From Chitinophagaceae bacterium UBA4411 (GTDB lineage Bacteria > Bacteroidota > Bacteroidia > Chitinophagales > Chitinophagaceae): a DNA stretch of 18,403 nucleotides. Under the pieces are notes generated by a model. That model made no database searches and was not told where the DNA came from. It was given only the letters and a program-made list of their open reading frames with translations. Every line of letters begins with the position of its first letter. Positions within the stretch are counted from its first letter, which is position 1. The position numbers were made by a program, and so were the translations under genes. Shown here one piece after another: positions 1 through 7,404 of this stretch. The stretch spans positions 1 to 18,403 of the forward strand of contig DGQP01000012.1 of the NCBI GenBank assembly GCA_002400415.1. Direction: 5' to 3'.

Positions 1-314
1 TTGATCAAAACTGGACACCATATTTGCAAACACCTCCTTTCCCCGAATACACCTGCGGGCATTCAACAGTTTCAGCTGCAAATGCAGAAGCTCTCACTTT
101 TGTATTTGGAGATAATTTTGCCTATACAGATACTTCTGAACTTGATTTTGGAATAAAAAGCCGTTCATTTACTTCTTTCCGCCAGGCTGCAATAGAAAAT
201 AACTGGGCCAGGTTCTATGGAGGCATCCATTTCCATAATTCCTGTATTGTCAGTACAGAATATGGTAAAAAAGTCGGGGCGCTGATAAGTCAGCGGCTCC
301 GTATGAAAAAATAA
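1..314 (+). CDS. Vanadium-dependent haloperoxidase / PAP2-family protein, C-terminal part (5' truncated by window edge)
   Basis: Only the last ~104 codons are present; the frame is open from base 3 with no stop, so the gene begins outside the window. The remnant carries the two C-terminal signatures of the PAP2/vanadium haloperoxidase superfamily: a PPFPEYTCGHS segment (canonical SGH written as CGH) and a late ARFYGGIH segment. Family members use these residues to hold phosphate or vanadate, the late His being the oxyanion-linked residue. The Asp that normally lies four residues after this His (as in the paralogue at 2463) is Ser here (GGIHFHNS), so the His/Asp relay seems broken. The start of the next gene lies 27 nt after the stop, suggesting co-transcription. 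It may be a haloperoxidase, an acid phosphatase or a non-catalytic relative; the sequence does not decide. Confidence 0.8.
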   Translation, partial: DQNWTPYLQTPPFPEYTCGHSTVSAANAEALTFVFGDNFAYTDTSELDFGIKSRSFTSFRQAAIENNWARFYGGIHFHNSCIVSTEYGKKVGALISQRLRMKK

Positions 315-341
315 TTGATCACGAAAACCAACGATTTTACA

Positions 342-1433
342 ATGAAGTATTTATATATCTCATTAGTAGTGGCATTAACTGCCCTTACTAATACCCCGAT
401 CCATGCGCAGGGCTGCGTGGCTATCCGCAGTAATGGCAACAGTTGCAGCATTGGCAGCCCGGCTGCTGCCAAAGGATGGCAAATGAATTTCAATAACCGT
501 TATTATAAATCTTACAAACATTTCATAGGAACTGTTGAGCAAAAAGAAAGAGAAGAGAATCATACAGAAGTTATTAACCATAGTTATTCGCTGGATATAA
601 CAGCTACACGGTATTTCAATTCACGCTGGTCGCTGGCAATGACTGTTCCAATTATTTCCAACACCCGTTCCTCCTTATACGAGCATGGCGGTAATGCATT
701 AGGCCCTGCAGCAAGGCATAGTACAAGGTCTTTTGGGATTGGCGACCTGCGCATTTCTGCATATCGCTGGTTGCTGGATCCGGCCAAACATCACAAAGGG
801 AACATACAGGCAGGGTTAGGTATTAAGCTCCCTACAGGAGATTATCAATACCAGGATTATTTTTATAAAGCAGATGGCAGCACTGTACTGGGTCCCGTTG
901 ACCAATCGATTCAGTTAGGTGACGGAGGCACAGGTTTTACTCTCGAATTGAACGGTTATTATAATATCAGCCACAAAGTAGGCGTCTATGGAAATTTTTA
1001 TTACCTCGTAAATCCAAGAGAACAAAATGGTGTATCCACGGCCAGGGGCGGGACGCCTAATGCTACTGCAATAAAATATTTTACCAGCACCATGAGTGTG
1101 GCTGATCAGTACATGGCAAGGGCCGGGGCCAGTTATATGACTGGTAAATTCAATTTTACAGGAGGTATTCGTGTCGAGGCCATTCCGGGCAGTGACCTGA
1201 TCGGTGGTGATAAAGGCTTTAGAAGACCCGGTATGGTTATAGCTGCTGAACCTGTTGTTTCTTACCAGGCTAAAAAAATTAACCTCTATTTTTCCCTGCC
1301 TGTTGCATTACAACGCAACAGGACGCAGAGTTATTCAGATAAATTAAGAACAGCTGATACCGGCACTAAAGTGCAGGGCGATGCAGCTTTTGCTGATTAT
1401 TCGGTAAACGCAGGTATATCGTTCCGCTTTTGA
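342..1433 (+). CDS. Outer-membrane beta-barrel protein (transporter-like)
   Basis: A 363-residue protein with a cleavable signal peptide (MKYLYISLVVALTALTNTPIHAQ). I chose ATG 342 because the signal peptide begins exactly there; the upstream in-frame TTG at 315 would only add polar residues. The mature part is rich in alternating aromatic/polar strands and Gly-Asp turns such as SFGIGDLRISAYRW and GIKLPTGDY. It ends in a strand closing on Phe (SFRF), the usual end of an outer-membrane barrel. A short Cys-containing N-terminal segment (GCVAIRSNGNSCS) follows the signal. The style resembles the loosely defined 'transporter / phenol-degradation MetA-like' barrel family, whose substrates are mostly unknown. 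It lies between a haloperoxidase-like gene and a second barrel gene, so it may form a pore or assembly site for their pathway; that role is inference. Confidence 0.72.
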   Translation: MKYLYISLVVALTALTNTPIHAQGCVAIRSNGNSCSIGSPAAAKGWQMNFNNRYYKSYKHFIGTVEQKEREENHTEVINHSYSLDITATRYFNSRWSLAMTVPIISNTRSSLYEHGGNALGPAARHSTRSFGIGDLRISAYRWLLDPAKHHKGNIQAGLGIKLPTGDYQYQDYFYKADGSTVLGPVDQSIQLGDGGTGFTLELNGYYNISHKVGVYGNFYYLVNPREQNGVSTARGGTPNATAIKYFTSTMSVADQYMARAGASYMTGKFNFTGGIRVEAIPGSDLIGGDKGFRRPGMVIAAEPVVSYQAKKINLYFSLPVALQRNRTQSYSDKLRTADTGTKVQGDAAFADYSVNAGISFRF

Positions 1434-1464
1434 AACCATTCGCTTTTCAGAAAAAGACAAATGT

Positions 1465-1505
1465 GGTTAATCCTTGCACGACAAAGATTAACCGGCCTAT
1501 TTAAG
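1465..1505 (+). promoter_or_regulatory. Candidate promoter with inverted repeat before the second barrel gene
   Basis: A perfect 8-bp inverted repeat, GGTTAATC (1465-1472) and GATTAACC (1486-1493), is separated by 13 nt. It overlaps a possible Bacteroidota promoter: TTG at 1474-1476, 21 nt, then TATTTAAG at 1498-1505, which matches 6 of 8 positions of TAnnTTTG. The repeat brackets the -33 element, a placement expected of an operator, but it could equally be a small RNA hairpin. The ATG of the downstream gene is at 1525. No regulator can be assigned. Confidence 0.3.
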
Positions 1506-1524
1506 AAACCAATACGATAATAGT

Positions 1525-2457
1525 ATGAAAAAGATATTTCTGCCCGTATTTATTTTTTCTGCCTTTGCAGGATCGGCCCAGACAGATATAGATGCCATCA
1601 TGATGGAAAAGAACGCCTTTTGTACAGGCCCTTTGTACAGCTACAGCAGCTGGACAAATTACTGGGAAGGCACTTTAAAAAGAGATAATCAGAATCTCGG
1701 AAAAGTATCCACCCAAATGTTTGGTCTCATGGGCAACTATGGGCTTACCAGGAAGGTTAATTTACTTTTCAGCGCCCCGTATGTAAAAACAAAAGCATCG
1801 GCCGGCACCCTGCACAGCATGAACGGCATGCAGGACCTGAACCTGTTTGTAAAATGGAGGCCCTATCAAAAAAGAGTAGGTGCCGGAAGGCTATCTCTCT
1901 TTGGGATTGCAGGAATTTCTTTCCCACTGAGTAACTATGTTGCCGATTTTCTCCCCTTGTCAATCGGGCTCCGGAGTAAAACAGCCTCTGCAAGGATTAT
2001 GGCCGATTACCAGCAGGGAAATTTGTTTGTAACGGGCTCAGCAACATATGTGCTAAGGGATAACATCAAAATTGACCGCACATCTTACTATACAACGGAG
2101 ATGCACTATACCAATGAGGTGGAGATGCCCGATGCATCCAGCTTTAATTTCAGGGCAGGCTTCAGGAATCACCGGCTGATCGCAGAAGCAGTAGTAAACA
2201 ACTGGACAACTTTGGGAGGATTTGACATAACCCGTAATAATATGCCTTTCCCGAGTAATAGAATGAATGCGACTACGGTTGGAATTAATATCAAGTATGT
2301 GATTCCCGCCATACCACAACTTTCAATAGTAACAGGAGGCAACAGCACCGTTGCCGGAAGAAATATGGGACAATCAACCACTGTGTATGGTTCTTTCTTC
2401 TATGTACTTGGCCTGGGTTCTAAAACAAAATTAACCGGTAAACCTGCTAAAAAATAA
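1525..2457 (+). CDS. Second outer-membrane beta-barrel protein
   Basis: A 310-residue protein with a clear signal peptide (MKKIFLPVFIFSAFAGSAQ, cleavage after SAQ likely). The rest has the composition of a beta-barrel: amphipathic strands, Asn/Gly/Tyr-rich turns, and repeated segments of the type FGLMGNYGLTRKVNLLFSAPY and FVKWRPY. There are no globular enzymatic motifs. It shares the general plan of the barrel at 342 (an opening strand, then a model-organism-like 'GLTRK...' turn) but little direct sequence identity by eye. It ends 5 nt before the complete haloperoxidase-like lipoprotein, so the two are almost certainly co-transcribed and perhaps translationally coupled. Function is unknown; a role in the outer membrane next to the lipoprotein is inferred from the arrangement. 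Confidence 0.68.
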   Translation: MKKIFLPVFIFSAFAGSAQTDIDAIMMEKNAFCTGPLYSYSSWTNYWEGTLKRDNQNLGKVSTQMFGLMGNYGLTRKVNLLFSAPYVKTKASAGTLHSMNGMQDLNLFVKWRPYQKRVGAGRLSLFGIAGISFPLSNYVADFLPLSIGLRSKTASARIMADYQQGNLFVTGSATYVLRDNIKIDRTSYYTTEMHYTNEVEMPDASSFNFRAGFRNHRLIAEAVVNNWTTLGGFDITRNNMPFPSNRMNATTVGINIKYVIPAIPQLSIVTGGNSTVAGRNMGQSTTVYGSFFYVLGLGSKTKLTGKPAKK

Positions 2458-2462
2458 TTCGT

Positions 2463-4013
2463 ATGAAAAAAATCATCATTATCCCTGTTATCATAACAGC
2501 ATCAACTTTGCTGTTCTTTATTTCCTGTAATAAACAAGTGGAAGGCCGAACTGATAATACACCTGCACTTAATCCGGCTAATGTTGACCTGAATGCAGGT
2601 ACGTGGAAGCCTATACTGCTGACCGGCCCGGCTGAATTTCCTGTACCAGCCCCGATTGCCACCACTTCGCCTGATTATATCGCACAGATCAATGAAATAA
2701 AAACATGGCAGGCAGACCTGACCGGGGAAGAAAAACAAATAGTAAAATACTGGAGTGCGGGTGCGGTATTGCGCTGGAATGAGATTTTAAGAGAACTCGT
2801 CTCCAAACACAACCTTCCCCCTTTTCAAAATGCAGATGGATCCTACCCGTTTCCAAGTGCAAACAATCCGTTGGCATATCCGCAATTTCCATTTGCAAAC
2901 CCGCCTTACGCAGCAAGGGCTTATGCTTATGTAGCAGCAGCACAATATGATGCGCTGGTGGCCGCCTGGCATTATAAAAACTTATATAACCGGCCTGCAC
3001 CTTACACGGTTGATGCTACGCTACAGGTATTAATTCCAAAATCAACCCTCTCTTCTTACCCGTCAGAAGATGCCGTGGTGGCAGGGGCAGCAGCAGAAAT
3101 GATGAAGCTGCTTTTCCCCGGTGATCAGGATTATATAAATCAAAAACTGGAAGAACACGAAAGAGCAAGACTGATAGCAGGTGCCAACGTAAGAAGCGAC
3201 CTGGAAGCAGGCGAGGCATTAGGAAAAGCTGTTGCTCAAAAATTTGTTACCCGTGCCCGCGGTGACCGGGCAGGTGCAGCAGCCAGCAACCAGGCCCAAT
3301 GGACACAAATGGAAACGGATGCATTAGCAAGAGGAGAAACACCGTGGTACAGCCTGGAATTACCGAAAAGACCCCCTATGCTTCCTTTATTTGGAAAGGT
3401 AAAGGCATTCCTGTTTGATTCATTAACTGCCATTTCCCTGCGCCCCGGCCCCCCTCCTTCTGTCAGTAGTCAGCAAATGAGGACAGAAACAGAAGAAGTT
3501 TATAACTATATAAAGAATCCTACCCGGGAAAATACAAGGATCGTTCATTACTGGGCTGATGGTGTTGGCACTTATACACCACCGGGGCACTGGGATGCCA
3601 TCGCTGCTGAAGATTTTATAGCGAAAAATTTCAGTGAAGTAAGGTGGGCAAGAAATATGGCATTACTGAATATGGCACTGATGGACGCCGGAATTGTCTG
3701 CTGGGATACAAAATATTTTTATTTCAACCCGAGGCCAACCCAACTCAACCCTGCTATAAAAACCTTAACAGGTATTCCGAATTTTCCGGCATATATATCC
3801 GGTCACTCGACATTTAGCGGAGCAGCAGCTACCATTTTAGGTCATATTATACCTGAAAAAGCGACAGCCTATGATGCTATGGCAAGGGAAGCATCAGTAT
3901 CCAGGTTAGTCGGAGGCATTCATTACCGCAGCGACTGTGAAGTGGGTTTACTTGTAGGAAAAAATGTAGGCAATTATGCAATACTGAGAGCAATTGCTGA
4001 TGGAGCTGAATAA
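2463..4013 (+). CDS. Vanadium-dependent haloperoxidase / PAP2-family lipoprotein
   Basis: A 516-residue protein starting with a lipoprotein-type signal (hydrophobic stretch, then FFISC with Cys22 as likely lipidated residue), so probably membrane-anchored in the periplasm or on the outer membrane. All three superfamily motifs are present in the C-terminal half: K417-x6-R424-P425, S446-G447-H448 and S480-R481-x5-H487-x3-D491. In the family these bind phosphate or vanadate; haloperoxidases oxidise halides with H2O2 while relatives hydrolyse phosphomonoesters. The YWADGVGTYTPPGHW segment (~363-377) is typical of the bacterial 'vanadium-dependent haloperoxidase' group. The N-terminal half (~86-262) resembles the C-terminal half (~353-507) but has lost the histidines. 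It follows the second barrel gene by 5 nt. Halide specificity cannot be read from the sequence; phosphatase activity is the main alternative. Confidence 0.85.
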   Translation: MKKIIIIPVIITASTLLFFISCNKQVEGRTDNTPALNPANVDLNAGTWKPILLTGPAEFPVPAPIATTSPDYIAQINEIKTWQADLTGEEKQIVKYWSAGAVLRWNEILRELVSKHNLPPFQNADGSYPFPSANNPLAYPQFPFANPPYAARAYAYVAAAQYDALVAAWHYKNLYNRPAPYTVDATLQVLIPKSTLSSYPSEDAVVAGAAAEMMKLLFPGDQDYINQKLEEHERARLIAGANVRSDLEAGEALGKAVAQKFVTRARGDRAGAAASNQAQWTQMETDALARGETPWYSLELPKRPPMLPLFGKVKAFLFDSLTAISLRPGPPPSVSSQQMRTETEEVYNYIKNPTRENTRIVHYWADGVGTYTPPGHWDAIAAEDFIAKNFSEVRWARNMALLNMALMDAGIVCWDTKYFYFNPRPTQLNPAIKTLTGIPNFPAYISGHSTFSGAAATILGHIIPEKATAYDAMAREASVSRLVGGIHYRSDCEVGLLVGKNVGNYAILRAIADGAE

Positions 4014-4041
4014 TTTTTTTTAAGACTAAGCATTATTATAC

Positions 4042-4072
4042 GGCGTTGTAAGTCTTTACTGACGCCTCTTTT
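4042..4072 (+). terminator. Terminator-like hairpin after the haloperoxidase gene
   Basis: GGCGT (4042-4046) pairs with ACGCC (4062-4066), and inside it GTAA (4048-4051) pairs with TTAC (4056-4059) around a GTCT loop; a small internal asymmetry separates the two helices. TCTTTT follows at 4067-4072. It lies between the haloperoxidase stop and the TonB-receptor ATG at 4094, so it may end or attenuate the upstream operon. The stem is interrupted and the T-run short, so efficiency is doubtful. Confidence 0.45.
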
Positions 4073-4093
4073 AAAAAAATTCCAACTAAAGTT

Positions 4094-6274
4094 ATGAAAT
4101 TAATAAGGCTGGTTATATTATTGGTAGTGTTTTACGGCAGAGTTGCTGCACAGGATAGTACCTGGCATACCCGTTCCATGGATAGTATCATTATTGTCTC
4201 CATCCTAAATCAAACCACGATTCGTCCACTTCCTCCTGTACAAGGCACTTATATATTTACAGGCAAAAAAACAGAAATAGTAGAACTTGCGCAGATGCCT
4301 GCAGACATAGCAAATAAAACCGGGCGCCAGTTATTTTCAAAAATTCCCGGGATCTTTGTATATGACATGGATGGTGCAGGCAACCAGGTGAATATTGCAT
4401 CACGGGGTCTTGACCCGCACCGGGGCTGGGAATTTAATATCCGTAAAGATGGAATCATCACCAACTCCGACATGTACGGATACCCTGCCAGTCATTACAG
4501 CATGCCTTTAGAAAGTATTGGCCGCATTGAATTAGTGCGGGGGACCGGTTCGCTTCAGTACGGCGCACAATTCGGCGGTATGCTGAATTATACAACAAAA
4601 CAGGGTGACACGACAAGACCTTTCAGTTTTGAGAGCATTAACAGCATCGGTTCATTCAATTTACTAAGCAGTTATAATGCTATCGGTGGTAAATCAGGAA
4701 AATTCAGGTACTATGCTTATATGCAAAAAAAATCAAGAGATGGTTACCGGGATAATGAACAGACCAATGCAGAAGCACAGGCTTTGATTATTAATTATGA
4801 TCCATCGGCCCGCTTCTCCATGAGGATTGAATGGGCCCGTTCAAAATATCTTTACCGTATTCCCGGGGCTCTTACAGACAGTATGTTTCATGCTGATCCC
4901 ACTCAGGCCACCCGTTCAAGAAACTACTTCAGTCCAGATATTCATGTCCCGTCTGTCACACTGAACTGGCAGGCGGCCCCGCAAACGAGATTACAATTGA
5001 CCAGCTCGGCAGTATTGGGAAAAAGAAACAGTGTACTGTTTGACAAGCCAACAAATGTAAGTGACACCATCAACAGCTCTACCCTTCATTATAATAACCG
5101 CCAGGTGGATATTGACCGGTTTAACAGCTATACAACTGAATTCCGTTTATTACAGCAATATTTGCTGGGAAAACAGACGAACACATTCATAGCTGGCATT
5201 CAGTATATGAATAACGACCTGCATCGCACACAATTAGGGAAGGGAACCACGGGCAGTGATTATGACCTCTCCCTTGTTGATCCTGAATGGGGCAGAGACC
5301 TTCATTTTAAAACAAACAATTTTGCATTGTTTGCTGAAAATAGTTTTAGCTTATCTCCTGTTTTTTCATTGAATATTGGCGGGAGAATAGAGATAGGCAA
5401 AACAGGAATGAGCGGTACCATTATTTATTACCCGGATAACCAGGTTCCGGTAAGTATTGAACACCGGTTTCCTTTATTCGGCGCTACTATTTCTTACAAA
5501 CCAACCAATACGGTTGAATGGTATGCCGGTTTTTCCCAGGCTTACCGTCCTATGCTTTTCAAAGATCTCATCCCCGGTTCTTTATTTGAAAAAGTTGATC
5601 CCGGCATTAAAGACGCTAAGGGATATAATGCGGAAGCCGGGTTCCGCGGAAACTGGAAATTTTTGAGATGGGATATCAATGGCTTCTTGTTACAGTATAA
5701 TAACCGCTTTGGCACATTAGCTGAAACCGATGATAACGGAAATTTTTATACCTACAGAACCAATATCGGCAGCTCTCTTACAAAAGGAATTGAAGCATTG
5801 CTACAGGCCGATTGGTTAATCGGAAGCAGGTCTTTCCTTTCAATCTTCACTTCTGCAGCTTTCGTACATGCACGGTATACAAAAGGATTTGTGAAATCTG
5901 GTACAAACAACATTAACATAGCAGGTAATAAAATTGAGAGTGCCCCGGGAATCATCAGCCGCAATGGGGTTTCAGTAAGGTACAGGAAAATGAGTTTTTC
6001 TATTTTGTATAGCTACACCGGCGAAACTTTTGCCGATGCCCTGAATATTGTTGAGCCACTTAAAACGACGGGTGCTGTGGGGCTTGTACCTTCTTACGGA
6101 CTGCTGGATATTAATTGCAGCGCCCGGATTTCAAAAAACCTGGAAGCTAAAGCAAATGTCAGTAACATATTAAACCGGCAATATTTTACAAAGCGGCCAT
6201 TATTTTATCCCGGGCCAGGAGTGTGGCCCTCTGATGGCCGCAATTATAGTTTAACACTCATTACCCGGCTTTAG
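4094..6274 (+). CDS. TonB-dependent outer-membrane receptor, FecA-like
   Basis: A 726-residue receptor that imports a large ligand across the outer membrane using TonB energy. It has a signal peptide (MKLIRLVILLVVFYGRVAAQ). A possible TonB box around DSIIIVSI follows at ~29-36. The plug domain covers about residues 65-180, with GRQLFSKIPGIFVYD, the RGLDPHRGWEFNIRKDG stretch and IGRIELVRGTGSLQYGAQFGGMLNY. The remainder is the 22-strand barrel. The C-terminus (YPGPGVWPSDGR...SLTLITRL) is characteristic of Fe(III)-dicitrate/siderophore receptors of the FecA group. It lacks the N-terminal carboxypeptidase-regulatory-like domain common in Bacteroidota SusC proteins, and no SusD partner is adjacent, arguing for iron or another metal complex over glycans. 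The gene is 80 nt downstream of the haloperoxidase, after a terminator-like hairpin. Substrate identity is inferred. Confidence 0.85.
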   Translation: MKLIRLVILLVVFYGRVAAQDSTWHTRSMDSIIIVSILNQTTIRPLPPVQGTYIFTGKKTEIVELAQMPADIANKTGRQLFSKIPGIFVYDMDGAGNQVNIASRGLDPHRGWEFNIRKDGIITNSDMYGYPASHYSMPLESIGRIELVRGTGSLQYGAQFGGMLNYTTKQGDTTRPFSFESINSIGSFNLLSSYNAIGGKSGKFRYYAYMQKKSRDGYRDNEQTNAEAQALIINYDPSARFSMRIEWARSKYLYRIPGALTDSMFHADPTQATRSRNYFSPDIHVPSVTLNWQAAPQTRLQLTSSAVLGKRNSVLFDKPTNVSDTINSSTLHYNNRQVDIDRFNSYTTEFRLLQQYLLGKQTNTFIAGIQYMNNDLHRTQLGKGTTGSDYDLSLVDPEWGRDLHFKTNNFALFAENSFSLSPVFSLNIGGRIEIGKTGMSGTIIYYPDNQVPVSIEHRFPLFGATISYKPTNTVEWYAGFSQAYRPMLFKDLIPGSLFEKVDPGIKDAKGYNAEAGFRGNWKFLRWDINGFLLQYNNRFGTLAETDDNGNFYTYRTNIGSSLTKGIEALLQADWLIGSRSFLSIFTSAAFVHARYTKGFVKSGTNNINIAGNKIESAPGIISRNGVSVRYRKMSFSILYSYTGETFADALNIVEPLKTTGAVGLVPSYGLLDINCSARISKNLEAKANVSNILNRQYFTKRPLFYPGPGVWPSDGRNYSLTLITRL

Positions 6275-6289
6275 TCAGGCCAAACCTTA

Positions 6290-6639
6290 TTAAAGCAGTG
6301 CCCAGCACTTATTGTACCTTCAGCAGAACAGGCCGTGGGTATGAGCCATTGGTTAACAGAAAAAGTCATCACCGGGAATGCGGTTTGAGAAAATTTATTA
6401 TTACTTACCAGGTTAAGCTTAAAGAGTAAATACAATTACGATTTTGCAGATGACCAGGTAGTGCACCAGAGAATCTGCTACCCTGTTTTCTGATCATTAT
6501 TGTGCAGCACAAAAAAATCCGTCTGCCTGTACGGGTCGGATATGCCTGGTCTCTCCTCTTTTATCCGGCCCGGTTGAACAGGTATAAAATTCATCTTACC
6601 GTCATTAATAAAGATAGCATTGGCAAAATCATGTTCCCT
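6290..6639 (-). pseudogene. Possible decayed AraC-family regulator (sensor arm only)
   Basis: No intact gene lies in 6275-6674. On the minus strand the frame open from 6639 to the stop at 6478 reads ...PGISDPYRQTDFFVLHNN, which resembles the N-terminal arm of Bacteroidota AraC regulators (P-[HY]-R-x-D-[FY]-[FY] followed by a short strand). Past that stop, a second frame gives ALPGHLQNRNCIYSLSL, resembling the LSPGQVHxLxxxxGYSLxFT strand of the same arm. A third frame then gives NLVSNNKFSQTAFPVMTF. The order fits the family, with two frame changes, and no helix-turn-helix half remains before the TonB-receptor gene. The resemblance is by eye; a chance match remains possible. Confidence 0.33.
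6455..6490 (+). terminator. Weak terminator candidate downstream of the TonB receptor
   Basis: CAGGTAG (6455-6461) pairs with CTACC(C)TG (6478-6485) with one bulged C. Inside it, CAGA (6467-6470) pairs with TCTG (6474-6477) around a GAA loop, leaving a five-base bulge on the 5' side. TTTTC follows at 6486-6490. It could end the receptor transcript about 180 nt past the stop. The stem is irregular and it also lies within the possible pseudogene, so this is tentative. Confidence 0.25.
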
Positions 6640-6674
6640 TCAGAATGGCAGAGAGGTCTCCGTGCGATCTTGAA

Positions 6675-7388
6675 TCAGATAGCTAATTCCTTTGAACTTT
6701 TCCGTTTGAATTGTTTTTTCAAACCGTACAATTTCCCCGGCCGGTGCGAGAGGTTGCTTTCCATTTCATTCAGGTCCTGGAGCCAGTCCTTTACAGCAAT
6801 TTTCTTCCGGAAATTTCTCCGGTCAAGTTTGATATCCAGTATGGCTTCATAAACTTCCTGCAATTCACGAAGGGAAAACTTATCCTGCATCAGGTTAAAA
6901 GCCACGGGCTTCTCCATGATCTGGCTTCTCAGTTGTTCCAGGCAGGTGTTCAGTATCAGTTTATGGTCGAATGCGAGTTTTTTAATATCATTTACAGCAT
7001 GCCAGTGCAATTCGTTAGTATCCACCTGCAGCTGGTGATGGCGGATATCAATCAGGGCATAGTAAGCGGTGGTAATTACCCGGCCCGAAGGGTGTCTTGC
7101 AATGCTGCCAAAAGTATGTACCTGTTCGAGGAATACATCATCCATCCCCGTTCTGCTTAATAATACACGATATGGCGCACTGTCAAGATCTTCATCAGGA
7201 CGGACAAGATCTCCCAATAAAGAGTACATGCCTGAAAATTCTTCCAGGTCAGATTTGATTAATAATACTTTCAGCTCTTTGTTCTCGTATCCGAATATCA
7301 CAAGGTCAACGGAAAGTGCAATATTAAAATAATCAAGGTGACTGATCTTCTCCAGCTCAGCCGTCTTCAACTGTAAAGACTTTGTCAT
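6675..7388 (-). CDS. Nudix-fold winged-helix transcriptional regulator (NrtR/AraR-like)
   Basis: A 237-residue protein from ATG 7388; a GTG at 7397 in the same frame would add three residues. An N-terminal Nudix domain (~20-150) is followed by the winged-helix tail seen in NrtR-type regulators (~160-225, FSLRELQEVYEAILDIKLDRRNFRKK, then RPGKLY). The Nudix box at ~59-82 is degenerate. It keeps the LVRPDE start and the R74, but the REUxEE core reads RVLLSR, so the metal-binding glutamates are gone and hydrolysis is unlikely. Such domains bind a nucleotide-sugar or sugar ligand and control DNA binding. The gene follows the secreted amylase by 16 nt on the same strand, so they probably share a transcript. 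A role in sensing a sugar from the amylase pathway is inference. Confidence 0.82.
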   Translation of the reverse strand: MTKSLQLKTAELEKISHLDYFNIALSVDLVIFGYENKELKVLLIKSDLEEFSGMYSLLGDLVRPDEDLDSAPYRVLLSRTGMDDVFLEQVHTFGSIARHPSGRVITTAYYALIDIRHHQLQVDTNELHWHAVNDIKKLAFDHKLILNTCLEQLRSQIMEKPVAFNLMQDKFSLRELQEVYEAILDIKLDRRNFRKKIAVKDWLQDLNEMESNLSHRPGKLYGLKKQFKRKSSKELAI

Positions 7389-7404
7389 GAGTGACACTTT
7401 TAAA

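Noticed and set aside
3236..3433. Reading of the N-terminal half of the haloperoxidase as a separate domain from another gene (fusion)
   Set aside because: Its similarity to the C-terminal half and the known two-bundle fold of the family make internal duplication the simpler explanation.
4021..4056. AAGACT...AGTCTT repeat after the haloperoxidase gene
   Set aside because: Six base pairs across a long loop, incompatible with the better nested hairpin at 4042-4066.
6297..6309. AGTGC-CCA-GCACT hairpin just after the TonB receptor
   Set aside because: Only five base pairs with a three-base loop and no T-run; too weak to call a terminator.
6502..7160. Plus-strand ORFs of 116 and 149 codons
   Set aside because: Both are antisense to the Nudix regulator, which has clear Nudix and winged-helix features; their products resemble nothing and lack plausible starts.
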